From Flavobacterium sp. (GTDB lineage: Bacteria > Bacteroidota > Bacteroidia > Flavobacteriales > Flavobacteriaceae): a DNA stretch of 32,132 bases. Of this stretch, positions 23,311 to 32,132 are shown piece by piece. The stretch is from positions 1-32,132 of the forward strand of contig NZ_JAIXYH010000050.1 of assembly GCF_027490375.1 (NCBI RefSeq), given 5' to 3'. Numbering within the stretch: the stretch's first letter is position 1; every line of letters starts with the position of its first letter. The position numbers were made by a program, and so were the translations under genes. The notes beneath the pieces are model-generated. The model had not been told where the DNA came from and made no database searches. It worked only from the letters and a program-made list of their open reading frames with translations.

Positions 23311-25608
23311 ATGATTCGTTGTTCAAAGGCATTTCTTACGTTCGTTTTATCTTGCTACACTGTGATACTTGCGGCTCAGACCATCACAGTCGATACCAAT
23401 TATAATGCACAGCAATTAGCACAAGATATTTTGGTTAACAATCCGTGTTTAACCATTTCAAACGCATCAATCACCACTTCAACAGCCGATACATTTCAAA
23501 CCACCGGATTTTTTACCGCCAATCCCGTTAATTTCCCATTTACACAAGGCATCATTCTCAGTACCGGAAACGCAAATTCGGCAGTAGGTCCAAATTCCAG
23601 TTTGCTCAGCGAAGGCAGTACCGCTTGGCCCGGCGACAACGATTTGGAAGCCGCGCTAAATGTGGGAAACAGCATCAATGCAACCGTGCTCGAATTCGAT
23701 TTTGTATCCTTATCAGCCGCTATTTCGTTTCGCTATTTGCTGGCGTCCGAGCAATATCTGACCAATCCGAGTGCCAATCAGTGCAATTTCACCGACGGCT
23801 TTGCCTTTCTGCTTAAGCGAAACAACAGCAGCGAACCTTACCAAAATCTAGCCGTTGTTCCCGGAACCGACATTCCCGTTCGTGTAAATACCGTTCGCGG
23901 CAGCGGTACCGTGTGTCCGCCGGCTAACGAACAGTATTTTCAGGGATATAACGGAAGCGACAGCGCAACAAATTTCAATGGACAAACCGTTCCGCTCACC
24001 GCAAAAGCGAATGTCATTCCCGGCGAAAGCTATCACATTAAACTCGTTATCGCCGATCAGGGAAACAACTTATACGATTCGGCAATTTTCTTAGAAGCAG
24101 GTAGTTTTGAGGCAGTCACCGATCTCGGTGTCGACCGCACGCGCGCCAATGGAAATCCGCTTTGCGACGGACAAACGCTCAATCTCGATGCCACTCAAGT
24201 CGGCAGTTCGGTTTCCTACGCGTGGTACCGAAACGGAGCCTTGCAATCGGTAACAACGCCGCAATTCACCGTAACTGCTCCCGGTGTTTACGAAGTAGAA
24301 GCAAGTATCAATAGCGGTAGCTGTGTGGTTACTGGTCGTATTGAAGTGGATTACAGCAGCATTCCTGCCGTAGCTCCCGTTACTTTGCGTCAGTGCGATC
24401 CCGATTCCGACGGCCAAACGACCTTTAATTTAAACTTAGTAAACAATCTTTTAACCAGCGGAAATCCGGAATTATTGAGTCCGGTTTACTTTGAAGACGC
24501 TTCTGCTACAACACCCATTCCCAATCCGGCACAGTACACAACCAGTTTTCCAAAAACCATAACTGCGCGAATCAAAAACAGCTTTGGTTGCGAAACCACA
24601 ACTACCGTTAACTTGGTTGGCGCTACCGATCGAAATGCCGCAACACTTTCTTACGTACTTTGCGATACCGACTCAACAAAAGACGGCAAAACGACTTTCA
24701 ACCTAGCCGACTTAGCCACAACCGCTGTACTGTTGGGTTTACCAACGAACATAACCGTAAAATTCTTTCCCAGTGTAAACAACGCTCTTTGGGAAACTCA
24801 AGAAATTTCGGGTAGTATTACCAACGATATCGCAAACAATCAAACGTACTATGCGCGATTGTATAACGGAATCGACTGTTTTGATATCGTTCCTATCGAA
24901 ATTAATATCGATTACATACCTGATAGTTTTACAACATCAGAAACGATTTATTTTTGTACAGGAAATTTTGCGGTATTAACCGGTCCAACGGGTTTTACCA
25001 ACTACCAATGGTCGTACAACAGCAGTTTAACGAATCGTGAAATCCGCGTTAACACACCACAAACGTATACGCTAACGTTCGAAAACCAAAACGGTTGTAC
25101 GGCATCAAAAACATTCGAAGTCATTGAGTCGAATCCGGCAGTCATTCGTACTGTTTCCGTTAGTAGTTTTTCAGGAGCGCAAAACAGTGCCACTATCGAT
25201 TTTTCGGGTTTAGGCAATTATGAGTTTTCGATCGACGGCGTAAATTTTCAGAGCAGTCCGGTATTTACAAACCTAGCTGCGGGAATCTACACAGCTACAG
25301 TCGTTGATTTGTATGGTTGCGACAACAGCACAGCCGAATTTATCGTTTTAGATTATCCGCGATTCTTCACACCAAACGGCGATGGCATCAACGATATTTG
25401 GTCGATTAAAAATAGCATACTTACCAATCAGATTGAACGAATCTTAATTTTTGATCGCTACGGAAAAATCATTTTCGGCTTTACGCCAAACCAGACAGGT
25501 TGGGACGGACGTTTTCAAGGTGTAGCAATGCCATCAGACGACTACTGGTTCAGTATTTTCTTACAAACAGGTAGCCAAATTAAAGGACATTTCACCTTGA
25601 AGCGCTAA
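23311..25608 (+). CDS. T9SS-exported protein with choice-of-anchor L domain and type B sorting domain
   Basis: A 765-aa secreted protein. The signal peptide ends near LAAQ (residue 23). Residues ~25-265 match the choice-of-anchor L pattern: QLAQDILVNNPCLTISNASIT, TQGIILSTGNAN, and FRYLLASEQY with NFTDGFAFLL. An Ig-like segment (NPLCDGQTLNLDA, ~270-345) follows, then two or three ~100-aa beta units starting with a Cys-Asp motif (LRQCDPDSDGQTTFNL near 358, LCDTDSTKDGKTTFNL near 446). The last ~85 residues (FFTPNGDGINDIW ... GHFTLKR) are the gliding-type/T9SS type B C-terminal domain that directs export across the outer membrane. Probably a surface or adhesion protein; ligand unknown. Confidence 0.9.
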   Translation: MIRCSKAFLTFVLSCYTVILAAQTITVDTNYNAQQLAQDILVNNPCLTISNASITTSTADTFQTTGFFTANPVNFPFTQGIILSTGNANSAVGPNSSLLSEGSTAWPGDNDLEAALNVGNSINATVLEFDFVSLSAAISFRYLLASEQYLTNPSANQCNFTDGFAFLLKRNNSSEPYQNLAVVPGTDIPVRVNTVRGSGTVCPPANEQYFQGYNGSDSATNFNGQTVPLTAKANVIPGESYHIKLVIADQGNNLYDSAIFLEAGSFEAVTDLGVDRTRANGNPLCDGQTLNLDATQVGSSVSYAWYRNGALQSVTTPQFTVTAPGVYEVEASINSGSCVVTGRIEVDYSSIPAVAPVTLRQCDPDSDGQTTFNLNLVNNLLTSGNPELLSPVYFEDASATTPIPNPAQYTTSFPKTITARIKNSFGCETTTTVNLVGATDRNAATLSYVLCDTDSTKDGKTTFNLADLATTAVLLGLPTNITVKFFPSVNNALWETQEISGSITNDIANNQTYYARLYNGIDCFDIVPIEINIDYIPDSFTTSETIYFCTGNFAVLTGPTGFTNYQWSYNSSLTNREIRVNTPQTYTLTFENQNGCTASKTFEVIESNPAVIRTVSVSSFSGAQNSATIDFSGLGNYEFSIDGVNFQSSPVFTNLAAGIYTATVVDLYGCDNSTAEFIVLDYPRFFTPNGDGINDIWSIKNSILTNQIERILIFDRYGKIIFGFTPNQTGWDGRFQGVAMPSDDYWFSIFLQTGSQIKGHFTLKR

Positions 25609-25615
25609 AATTCTT

Positions 25616-25623
25616 TACTTTTG
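25616..25623 (+). promoter_or_regulatory. -7 promoter element for the large surface protein (TACTTTTG)
   Basis: A perfect TAnnTTTG match in the 32-bp gap between the two T9SS genes, with TTG at 25597-25599 as a possible -33 element. Transcription from ~25629 supports ATG 25641 rather than the in-frame TTG at 25629. Confidence 0.6.
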
Positions 25624-25640
25624 GAATCTTGCTAGATTCT

Positions 25641-28600
25641 ATGAAAAAGATTTACCAAATCATCCTATACTTTTTCGCTATATCTGCCTCTGCGCAGTTT
25701 AGTAAAACACATTATATACCTCCCGTATCAAACTCACCTATTCAAGCTGGACAGGGGCAATACATGTATATCTCTTGTCCATCTACGACACCCGTCAACT
25801 TCAGAATCAATATTATTGGCGGCGATGTAGTTGAAGGAACTGTTTCGAGAGATGAGCCTTTTGTGTATCTCGCCGGAAACGGAGATAACAGCCAATTTCT
25901 AATTTCAAGTGGGACAGTTGGAAACGTATTTAATAACAAAGGATTCATCGTCGAGGCGGATGATCAGGTGTATGTTACTGTTCGTATGACCACGACGCCG
26001 CAGAATTTCCAGGCAGGAAGTATTGTTTCGAAGGGCTTAGCGGCATTAGGAAAGCGATTCCGGGTTGGAGCCTTTGTCAACGAAGATGTTCCCGAATTCA
26101 CGCAAAACCATTACACTTTTGCAACCGTATTGGCAACCGAAAACAATACTACAGTTAGCTTTTCAGACATAGATTTTGGTGTTCAATTGGTTAACAACGG
26201 TACAAACATACAGCCCGATATTACTTTAAATCGCGGTGAGTCGTTTTGTATTGCAACAATAGGCCCAGCAGATGGAAACAGAAACGGACTAATCGGAACA
26301 CTAATAACTTCCGACAAACCCATTGCTGTAAACTGCGGCAGTATTGCTGGCACCAATGGTAACGCAAGTAATTTAGATTTGGGATTTGACCAACTTGTAC
26401 CTGCCGAACTTACGGGAAGTGAATACATTTTGATTCGTGGAATTGGACCAGATATTGTGGAGCGATCGCTAATTGTGGCTGATCAGGACAACACAGAAGT
26501 TTACCTAAACGATAATACGCTAACGCCAGCAGCAGTATTAAATGCAGGCGATTATTATGCGCCAACAGGAAATGTATACAGTCCGCAGGGAAATTTATAC
26601 ATCAATACTTCAAAGAGTGTTTTTTTATTTCAAAGTATCGGCGGATCCGATCCTTCCGTTGCTACGCCGCAGGCCAATCAAAACATGTGTTTTGTTCCGC
26701 CACTAAAATGCGAAACACCAAAAATTATCGACAACATCCCATTAATTAACGAAATCGGAGGTAACGCCAGCTTCACGGGAACCGTTGCTGTGGTTACCGA
26801 AGTTGGATCTACTCTTTCCTTTATTCTTAATGGAACAAACTATACGATCGCTAATTTGCCACCCAACATCAATGTAAACGGTCCTGTACCCGTTACTGGT
26901 AACACAAATTTCGAAACCTATACATTTCAAGGATTTACAGGAAATGTTTCAGTTTACAGCAGCAGTCAGGTTTACGTATCGTATTACGGAACCAGCGGTG
27001 CTGCAACATACGGCGGTTTTTATTCCGGCTTCACATTTAAACCTGAAATAGCTTTTAAGGCTGTCGATACCGAGGTAGAAGCCAACTGTATACCAAATAT
27101 CGAACTCTCTGTAAACGAACTGACCGCCTTCGATCAATTTCAATGGGAATTTAATGGCAACCCAATCCCCGGCGCAAACTCAGGAGTTTACATTCCTCAA
27201 GAAGTAGCAAATGGCGGATTAGGCCCTGGATTCTATGCCGTTAGAGCTACAATATCTGATTGCGGAACTACTTTAGTATCTAATGAAATCCCTGTAAGTA
27301 CCTGCGCCCTAGATTCTGATGCTGACGGCACTATTAACGACGTAGATCTAGATTTAGACAACGACGGTATTGCCAACTGTACGGAATCATACGGCGATTT
27401 CACCTTGAATACAGCCGCCGTAGGACAAACACCGATCAGTGTACAGAACTACAACAACGCATATACCATCACGAATACACCTTCCTTTATAGCAACTCCA
27501 CAGAGTTTCCAAGGATTTACTAATGGCAATTTCATAACAACTGTGCCTGTAGGCCTTACCAATGAAATGACCGTACAGTTTAGTTCGCTACAGCCCATCT
27601 CCATTGGCATCACCTACCCTATCTCGTCGACAGTTAATGCACAAATTGATTCCGCCGGCGATTTCCGAATTCTATCCACACCCGAAAAAAACATATCCAT
27701 CATCAATCCCGCCGACTTACTTTTGATCGACACAAACTACGACGGCATCTACGAAAGTGGTATTACACAATTCTCAGGATTCGATGTTCGTTTTCGTTTA
27801 AACAGTGGTTCGCCTCTTGCTTTGGGAACGGGCAATTTCGAAATAAAAGCTTCCGACGTAACGCTACTGTATTTTATACATAAAAATTTATCAGAAACCG
27901 ACGTTAATACGGCAATATTTAACCTACGGGCAACTTGCTTACCGAGAGATACTGATGGCGATGGGATTTTTGATTACAACGATCTCGATACAGACAACGA
28001 CGGAATTCCAGACCCAATAGAAGCTGCTGGCGTAGCATTTCAAAATATTCCGTTCGCCGATACAAATGCCAATGGAATAAACGACGCGATAGAACCTGGC
28101 TTGGGAACCCTCGATACCGACACTGATGGCGTACCCGATTACGTAGATCTAGATTCTGATAACGATGGAATTTATGACTTGGTAGAAGCCGGTTCGGCAG
28201 CTGTCGACACTGATGGAAACGGTAAAATAGATGGCGCTAGTTTTGGAATTAATGGATTAGCAAATATCTTAGAAACAACCGTAGAAAGCGGACAAATAAA
28301 CTTTACGCCCGCGAATGCCGACAGCACTACCGAGTTTGCAAATTACATCGATCTCGATAGTGATGATGATGACTGCAACGACGTAAATGAAGCAGGATTC
28401 ACAGATGCAGACAACGACGGTCGGTTAGGAAGCTCACCGCTTACCGTTGATAGTAATGGCTTGGTAACTAGTAGCGCAACGGGATACACGCCTTTAACAA
28501 GCAACGATTATGTTGTGCCGGGTATTATTACCGTGACGCAACAACCACAGGATGTTACCGCTTGCCAAACGTTTACTGCCCAATTTTCAGTGCAAACAAA

Positions 28601-30761
28601 CGCAATCGCAGGTTATCAATGGCAAGAAAGCAGCGACGGACTAACCTTTGTTGATCTTCCTGAAAATAGCGTGTATCAGGGTACGCAAACCGCTACGTTG
28701 ACTATTAACAACTTACAACCTGCAATAAACAACTTTAGATATCGCGCACGTTTACTGCAAACGGCTAATGCTTGTGGCGACTTTTCAGCTTCAGCAACGC
28801 TAACGGTACTTCCGAAACCTCAGATTATCGACAATTTTATACTTAAGCAATGTGACACTGATCTCGATAACATTGCTCCATTTAATCTTGAACAAGCAAA
28901 CACCGGTATTTCGGCAAACGCAGCTAACGAGACTTTTGTTTACTACTTAAGTCAATTAGGTGCTCAAAACCAAATCAGCTCCGAAGAAATTCAAAATCCG
29001 CAGTCATTCAGCAACAGCGTACAATCTACAGTTTTTGTTCGAGTAACCGATAATTCCAGCGGTTGCGTATCTATCGGAACTGTAAATTTAAATATATCCG
29101 CGACAACCATACCAGCAGGAACACTCTATTCCTTTTCAAAATGCGATGATTTTGTGGATGCTACTAACGACGACCGCGACGGTATCAGTACTTTCGACTT
29201 TTCACCGGCAGAGAATCAAATACGAAATCTTTTTGGCGGCAACCCTAACATCAATATCCGATTTTATAGAACTGAAGCCGATGCTACCGTTGAAACAGAC
29301 GCTGCTGGCAGCTCACTGGCCATCACCAACATAAATTCGTACCGAAATATTGGTTTTCCGGGCGGACAACAAATTTGGGTTCGCGTTGACAGTACAACAG
29401 ATAATGCGTGTTTTGGACTTGGCCCCTACATTAATTTAACTGTCGAAGAACTCCCAACATTTAACGAACCAAGTATTCCACGACAGTGCGACAGAATTCT
29501 GAACGACGGGAGTATAGATTTCGTTTTCGATACATCAAACATAAGCGCTCAAATTCTTAACGGTCAAGCCAATATTACCCTGACGTTTTTGGCGCAAGAT
29601 GGCACGGTAATCGGAAATGCACTGCCTAATCCGTTTCTGACACAAACACAAACCATTACCGTTAACATGGTTAATAACAGTACCAACGATCCAAACGGAC
29701 CCTGTGTAGAAACAGGAAGTATCACATTTACTGTGGATGAACGACCAACTCCGCTCACTGCGCTTACCTTTATAGCATGCGACGACGAGCCTGTAGACAA
29801 CGATGGGTTTAGTGTCTTTGACACATCTACTGTTCAGAACACTATAACGCAAGGACAAACAAGCTTTTCTACACGATACTTCGACGAAAATGGCAACTTG
29901 CTATTCGATGTTTTTCCTTCAAGCTTTAATTCAAATACACAAGTTATTACCGCCGAAATCTATAATGCAAACAATCCGAACTGTTCTGAAACAGCTGTAC
30001 TTTCTTTCACAGTTAATCCGTTGCCGAATATTGACGAAGTCGACGAGAATATCTACTATTTATGCAGCAATTTAGACGATAATCTAACCTTGGAAGCAGG
30101 TGTTCTTGGTGGCATTTTTACAGATTATACCTACACTTGGTTTCGAAACGGCGAGGAAATCCCCGGGCAAATCCGACCCGTTTACACCGCAAATACAGCA
30201 GGCGATTACAGCGTTCGAGTTTCCGACAGATTTACACAATGCAGCCGTACGCGAACATTTACCGTTTTAGACTCGGGTATTGCAACGATAAGCAATATTG
30301 TTGTAGAAGATTTAAGAGATAAAAATACGGTACTCATCGAAGTAACAGGATCGGGAACCTACGAATACAGTATCGACAACGAATTCGGACCGTATCAAAC
30401 CGATAACTTTTTTGAAGACGTAGCACCCGGACTTCATACCGTTTATGTAAACGATGTTAACGGTTGCGGACAGATCAGCCGTGAAATAGCAGTAATTGGA
30501 GCTATGAAGTTTTTCACACCAAATGGCGATGGTTACAACGACTTTTGGCGAATAAAAGGAATCAATGCCCTGTATTTTCCTCAGAGTTACGTATATGTAT
30601 TTGATCGCTACGGAAAATTTGTATTTGAGATTACTGCAGGTAATGAAATTGGTTGGGACGGAACGCTTAATGGCAACCCACTGCCCGCCGACGATTACTG
30701 GTATGTACTTTACGTTTCAGATGGGCGTATCGATCGAGGACACTTTACTTTAAAACGATAA
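25641..30761 (+). CDS. Giant modular T9SS surface protein with IgGFc-binding-like domain and calcium-binding repeats
   Basis: A 1706-aa secreted protein. The signal peptide ends at SASAQ. Residues ~20-470 resemble the IgGFc-binding-protein N-terminal domain of Bacteroidota (THYIPPV, GQYMYISCPS, VNCGSIAGTNG, DLGFDQLVP). Thrombospondin type 3-like Asp-rich calcium-binding repeats lie near 553-580 (DSDADGTINDVDLDLDNDGIANC) and 763-920 (DTDGDGIFDYNDLDTDNDGIPD). An Ig-like domain follows (~953-1060), then four or five ~100-aa Cys-Asp repeats (near 1064, 1162, 1278, 1376 and 1472) like those in the preceding gene. The C-terminal ~85 residues are a T9SS type B sorting domain (FFTPNGDGYNDFW ... GHFTLKR). 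Probably an adhesin-like cell-surface protein; no catalytic domain was seen. Confidence 0.88.
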   Translation: MKKIYQIILYFFAISASAQFSKTHYIPPVSNSPIQAGQGQYMYISCPSTTPVNFRINIIGGDVVEGTVSRDEPFVYLAGNGDNSQFLISSGTVGNVFNNKGFIVEADDQVYVTVRMTTTPQNFQAGSIVSKGLAALGKRFRVGAFVNEDVPEFTQNHYTFATVLATENNTTVSFSDIDFGVQLVNNGTNIQPDITLNRGESFCIATIGPADGNRNGLIGTLITSDKPIAVNCGSIAGTNGNASNLDLGFDQLVPAELTGSEYILIRGIGPDIVERSLIVADQDNTEVYLNDNTLTPAAVLNAGDYYAPTGNVYSPQGNLYINTSKSVFLFQSIGGSDPSVATPQANQNMCFVPPLKCETPKIIDNIPLINEIGGNASFTGTVAVVTEVGSTLSFILNGTNYTIANLPPNINVNGPVPVTGNTNFETYTFQGFTGNVSVYSSSQVYVSYYGTSGAATYGGFYSGFTFKPEIAFKAVDTEVEANCIPNIELSVNELTAFDQFQWEFNGNPIPGANSGVYIPQEVANGGLGPGFYAVRATISDCGTTLVSNEIPVSTCALDSDADGTINDVDLDLDNDGIANCTESYGDFTLNTAAVGQTPISVQNYNNAYTITNTPSFIATPQSFQGFTNGNFITTVPVGLTNEMTVQFSSLQPISIGITYPISSTVNAQIDSAGDFRILSTPEKNISIINPADLLLIDTNYDGIYESGITQFSGFDVRFRLNSGSPLALGTGNFEIKASDVTLLYFIHKNLSETDVNTAIFNLRATCLPRDTDGDGIFDYNDLDTDNDGIPDPIEAAGVAFQNIPFADTNANGINDAIEPGLGTLDTDTDGVPDYVDLDSDNDGIYDLVEAGSAAVDTDGNGKIDGASFGINGLANILETTVESGQINFTPANADSTTEFANYIDLDSDDDDCNDVNEAGFTDADNDGRLGSSPLTVDSNGLVTSSATGYTPLTSNDYVVPGIITVTQQPQDVTACQTFTAQFSVQTNAIAGYQWQESSDGLTFVDLPENSVYQGTQTATLTINNLQPAINNFRYRARLLQTANACGDFSASATLTVLPKPQIIDNFILKQCDTDLDNIAPFNLEQANTGISANAANETFVYYLSQLGAQNQISSEEIQNPQSFSNSVQSTVFVRVTDNSSGCVSIGTVNLNISATTIPAGTLYSFSKCDDFVDATNDDRDGISTFDFSPAENQIRNLFGGNPNINIRFYRTEADATVETDAAGSSLAITNINSYRNIGFPGGQQIWVRVDSTTDNACFGLGPYINLTVEELPTFNEPSIPRQCDRILNDGSIDFVFDTSNISAQILNGQANITLTFLAQDGTVIGNALPNPFLTQTQTITVNMVNNSTNDPNGPCVETGSITFTVDERPTPLTALTFIACDDEPVDNDGFSVFDTSTVQNTITQGQTSFSTRYFDENGNLLFDVFPSSFNSNTQVITAEIYNANNPNCSETAVLSFTVNPLPNIDEVDENIYYLCSNLDDNLTLEAGVLGGIFTDYTYTWFRNGEEIPGQIRPVYTANTAGDYSVRVSDRFTQCSRTRTFTVLDSGIATISNIVVEDLRDKNTVLIEVTGSGTYEYSIDNEFGPYQTDNFFEDVAPGLHTVYVNDVNGCGQISREIAVIGAMKFFTPNGDGYNDFWRIKGINALYFPQSYVYVFDRYGKFVFEITAGNEIGWDGTLNGNPLPADDYWYVLYVSDGRIDRGHFTLKR

Positions 30762-30764
30762 GAC

Positions 30765-31676
30765 ATGAAAACAGTTCTAATCATGCTCGCGTTTTCCTCA
30801 CTTATGCTGGCACAAACGCAAAAAGAAATTACGGGAACGGTAGAACGAATCGCCGACTTCCCTTCAAAGTACATTTCTTCGAGAAATATCGATGTCTGGC
30901 TTCCTGAAAACTACGACCCAAAATTAAAATATGCCGTGTTGTACATGCACGATGGTCAAATGTTGTTCGATGCCTCCACCACTTGGAATAAGCAATCGTG
31001 GAATGCCGATGAAACCGCGCAACAGCTCCAAAATTCAGGCGAAGTTAAACCGTTCATCATTGTTGGCATACACAATATTTCTGTTGAACGGCATGCCAAT
31101 TACTTCCCAGAAAAACCTTTTAATCTTTTGCCCGAATCCTTTAAAAACGATTTGTTACAAGGAGAACGTAGCCCGGGACAAAAATTATTTGCACATAAAA
31201 TCGATTCCGACAATTATTTAAAATTTATCGTAACCGAGTTAAAACCGTTTATCGATAAAAAATACAGCACATTAAAAAGTCGAGAATTTACAGCGATTGC
31301 TGGCGCAAGCATGGGCGGATTAATCTCTATTTACGCACTTTGCGAATATCCTAAAATTTTTGGTAAAGCGTTATGCTTAAGTACGCATTGGCCGGGTATT
31401 TGGACGCTTGAAAACAACCCCATTCCCGATGCTTTTTTACAATACCTCAAAGCTCATTTACCTGCTCCCAAGTCACATAAAATTTATTTCGACTACGGCG
31501 ACCAGACGCTCGATGCGTTGTATCCGACCTTGCAGGAGAAAGTCGATGCATTAATGATCGAAAAAGGCTACACAAGCAAAAATTGGATGACCGTTTACGA
31601 TAAAGGCGCCGATCATTCCGAAAAAGCATGGGCGAATCGATTGGCAACGCCACTAAAATTTGCGTTCAAAAATTAG
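30765..31676 (+). CDS. Secreted alpha/beta-hydrolase esterase (putative esterase, enterochelin esterase-like)
   Basis: A 303-aa protein with a signal peptide (MKTVLIMLAFSSLMLAQ). It carries the esterase-D/enterochelin-esterase-like fold: IDVWLPENYDPKLKYAVLYMHDGQMLF at 42-68, the nucleophile Ser182 in AGASMGGLISIY, a likely acid in YFDYGDQTLD (Asp247 or Asp250), and the catalytic His284 in GADHSEKAW. It should hydrolyse ester bonds in the periplasm or outside the cell; the natural substrate is unknown. It starts 3 bp after the stop of the giant surface protein, so they share a transcript. A composite repeat block follows it. Confidence 0.88.
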   Translation: MKTVLIMLAFSSLMLAQTQKEITGTVERIADFPSKYISSRNIDVWLPENYDPKLKYAVLYMHDGQMLFDASTTWNKQSWNADETAQQLQNSGEVKPFIIVGIHNISVERHANYFPEKPFNLLPESFKNDLLQGERSPGQKLFAHKIDSDNYLKFIVTELKPFIDKKYSTLKSREFTAIAGASMGGLISIYALCEYPKIFGKALCLSTHWPGIWTLENNPIPDAFLQYLKAHLPAPKSHKIYFDYGDQTLDALYPTLQEKVDALMIEKGYTSKNWMTVYDKGADHSEKAWANRLATPLKFAFKN

Positions 31677-31736
31677 TCGGTCACCAAAAAAGTACCAATT
31701 GCAGTATTGAATATGCTTTTAGTAGAAGTACGTGCG

Positions 31737-32132
31737 GTGCGTTTGCCTCTCAACGTATCGTTTTTCCTCCCTGAGCCCGCGCATCTTAGGAGCCTGAGCT
31801 TGTCGAAGGCGGATCTTTTTTAGAAGTTAGTCCCGATAGCTATCGGGATAGAAGTTAGAAGCTAGACTCAGCGACGTTCACCATTTAACGTATCGTTTTT
31901 GGGAAGCGAGAAGCTAGTCCCGATAGCTATCGGGATCGTGAAGTTCACCACTTAACGTACCGTTTTATCCTAATAAACCCACGTATCGTGAGAGCCTGAG
32001 CCTGTCGAAGGCAGCTTGTCGAAGGCTAATGGAGATTTGAGTATTAAGACTCAGCGACGTTCACCACTTAACGTATCGTTTTGCCCCCTGAGCCCACACT
32101 TCGTCGGAGCCTGAGCTTGTCGAAGGCGGATC
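31737..32132 (+). repeat. Composite intergenic repeat block B (after the esterase, runs to window edge)
   Basis: Same modules as block A but on the plus strand: ACGTTCACCACTTAACGTATC-like units near 31874-31895, 31933-31954 and 32053-32073, two perfect TCCCGATAGCTATCGGGA palindromes (31831-31848 and 31918-31935), AGAAGTTAG/AGAAGCTAG iterons, and GCCTGAGCTTGTCGAAGGC hairpins near 31791-31810 and at the window end. There is no gene in this stretch (31677-32132). Confidence 0.8.

Overview
The window looks like chromosomal DNA of a member of the Flavobacteriia (phylum Bacteroidota). The evidence is direct: perfect TAnnTTTG (-7) promoter motifs lie just upstream of many starts, Shine-Dalgarno sequences are essentially absent, two large secreted proteins carry C-terminal type IX secretion (T9SS type B, PNGDG...GHFTLKR) sorting domains, and lipoproteins and barrel proteins have Bacteroidota-style signal peptides. 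Species cannot be named from the sequence alone. No tRNA, rRNA, CRISPR array, transposase, integrase or phage gene was seen.

Layout. 1-9010 is housekeeping metabolism: a truncated DUF4397 secreted protein (-), a small secreted protein and a PabA/TrpG-type glutamine amidotransferase (+), a tightly coupled histidine ammonia-lyase/yaaA pair (-), and a compact thrA-thrB-thrC operon (+) making threonine from aspartate. 9010-13800 is an AT-rich accessory block on the minus strand with two different ATPase + TOPRIM-type modules: a two-gene pair (AAA ATPase followed by a DUF4276-like TOPRIM protein, 4-bp overlap) and a single 638-aa fusion of an ABC/AAA ATPase to a DUF4435-like TOPRIM domain. Both resemble PARIS/OLD-type antiphage systems, and this is the most interesting part of the window. 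14339-16245 returns to core genes (prfA-pyrF operon), followed by a lipoprotein/outer-membrane-protein pair.

18256-20309 holds a pRiA4b ORF-3-like protein, a nucleoid-associated NdpA-like protein and a small lipoprotein, closed by a strong GAAA-tetraloop terminator. 20450-21000 is non-coding tandem repeat (133-bp unit). 21286-23018 is a two-gene ABC exporter. 23311-31676 encodes two large T9SS-exported modular proteins and a secreted alpha/beta-hydrolase esterase.

The non-coding DNA is rich in dispersed repeats: three hairpin elements of one apparent family (near 9015, 13791 and 23022), and a composite repeat with CCCGATAGCTATCGGG palindromes that follows pyrF (minus strand) and the esterase (plus strand) in opposite orientation, so the roughly 17.4 kb between them lies between inverted repeats. 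Proposed functions for the ATPase/TOPRIM genes, the repeats and the cassette-like borders are inference from motifs and need database searches to confirm.
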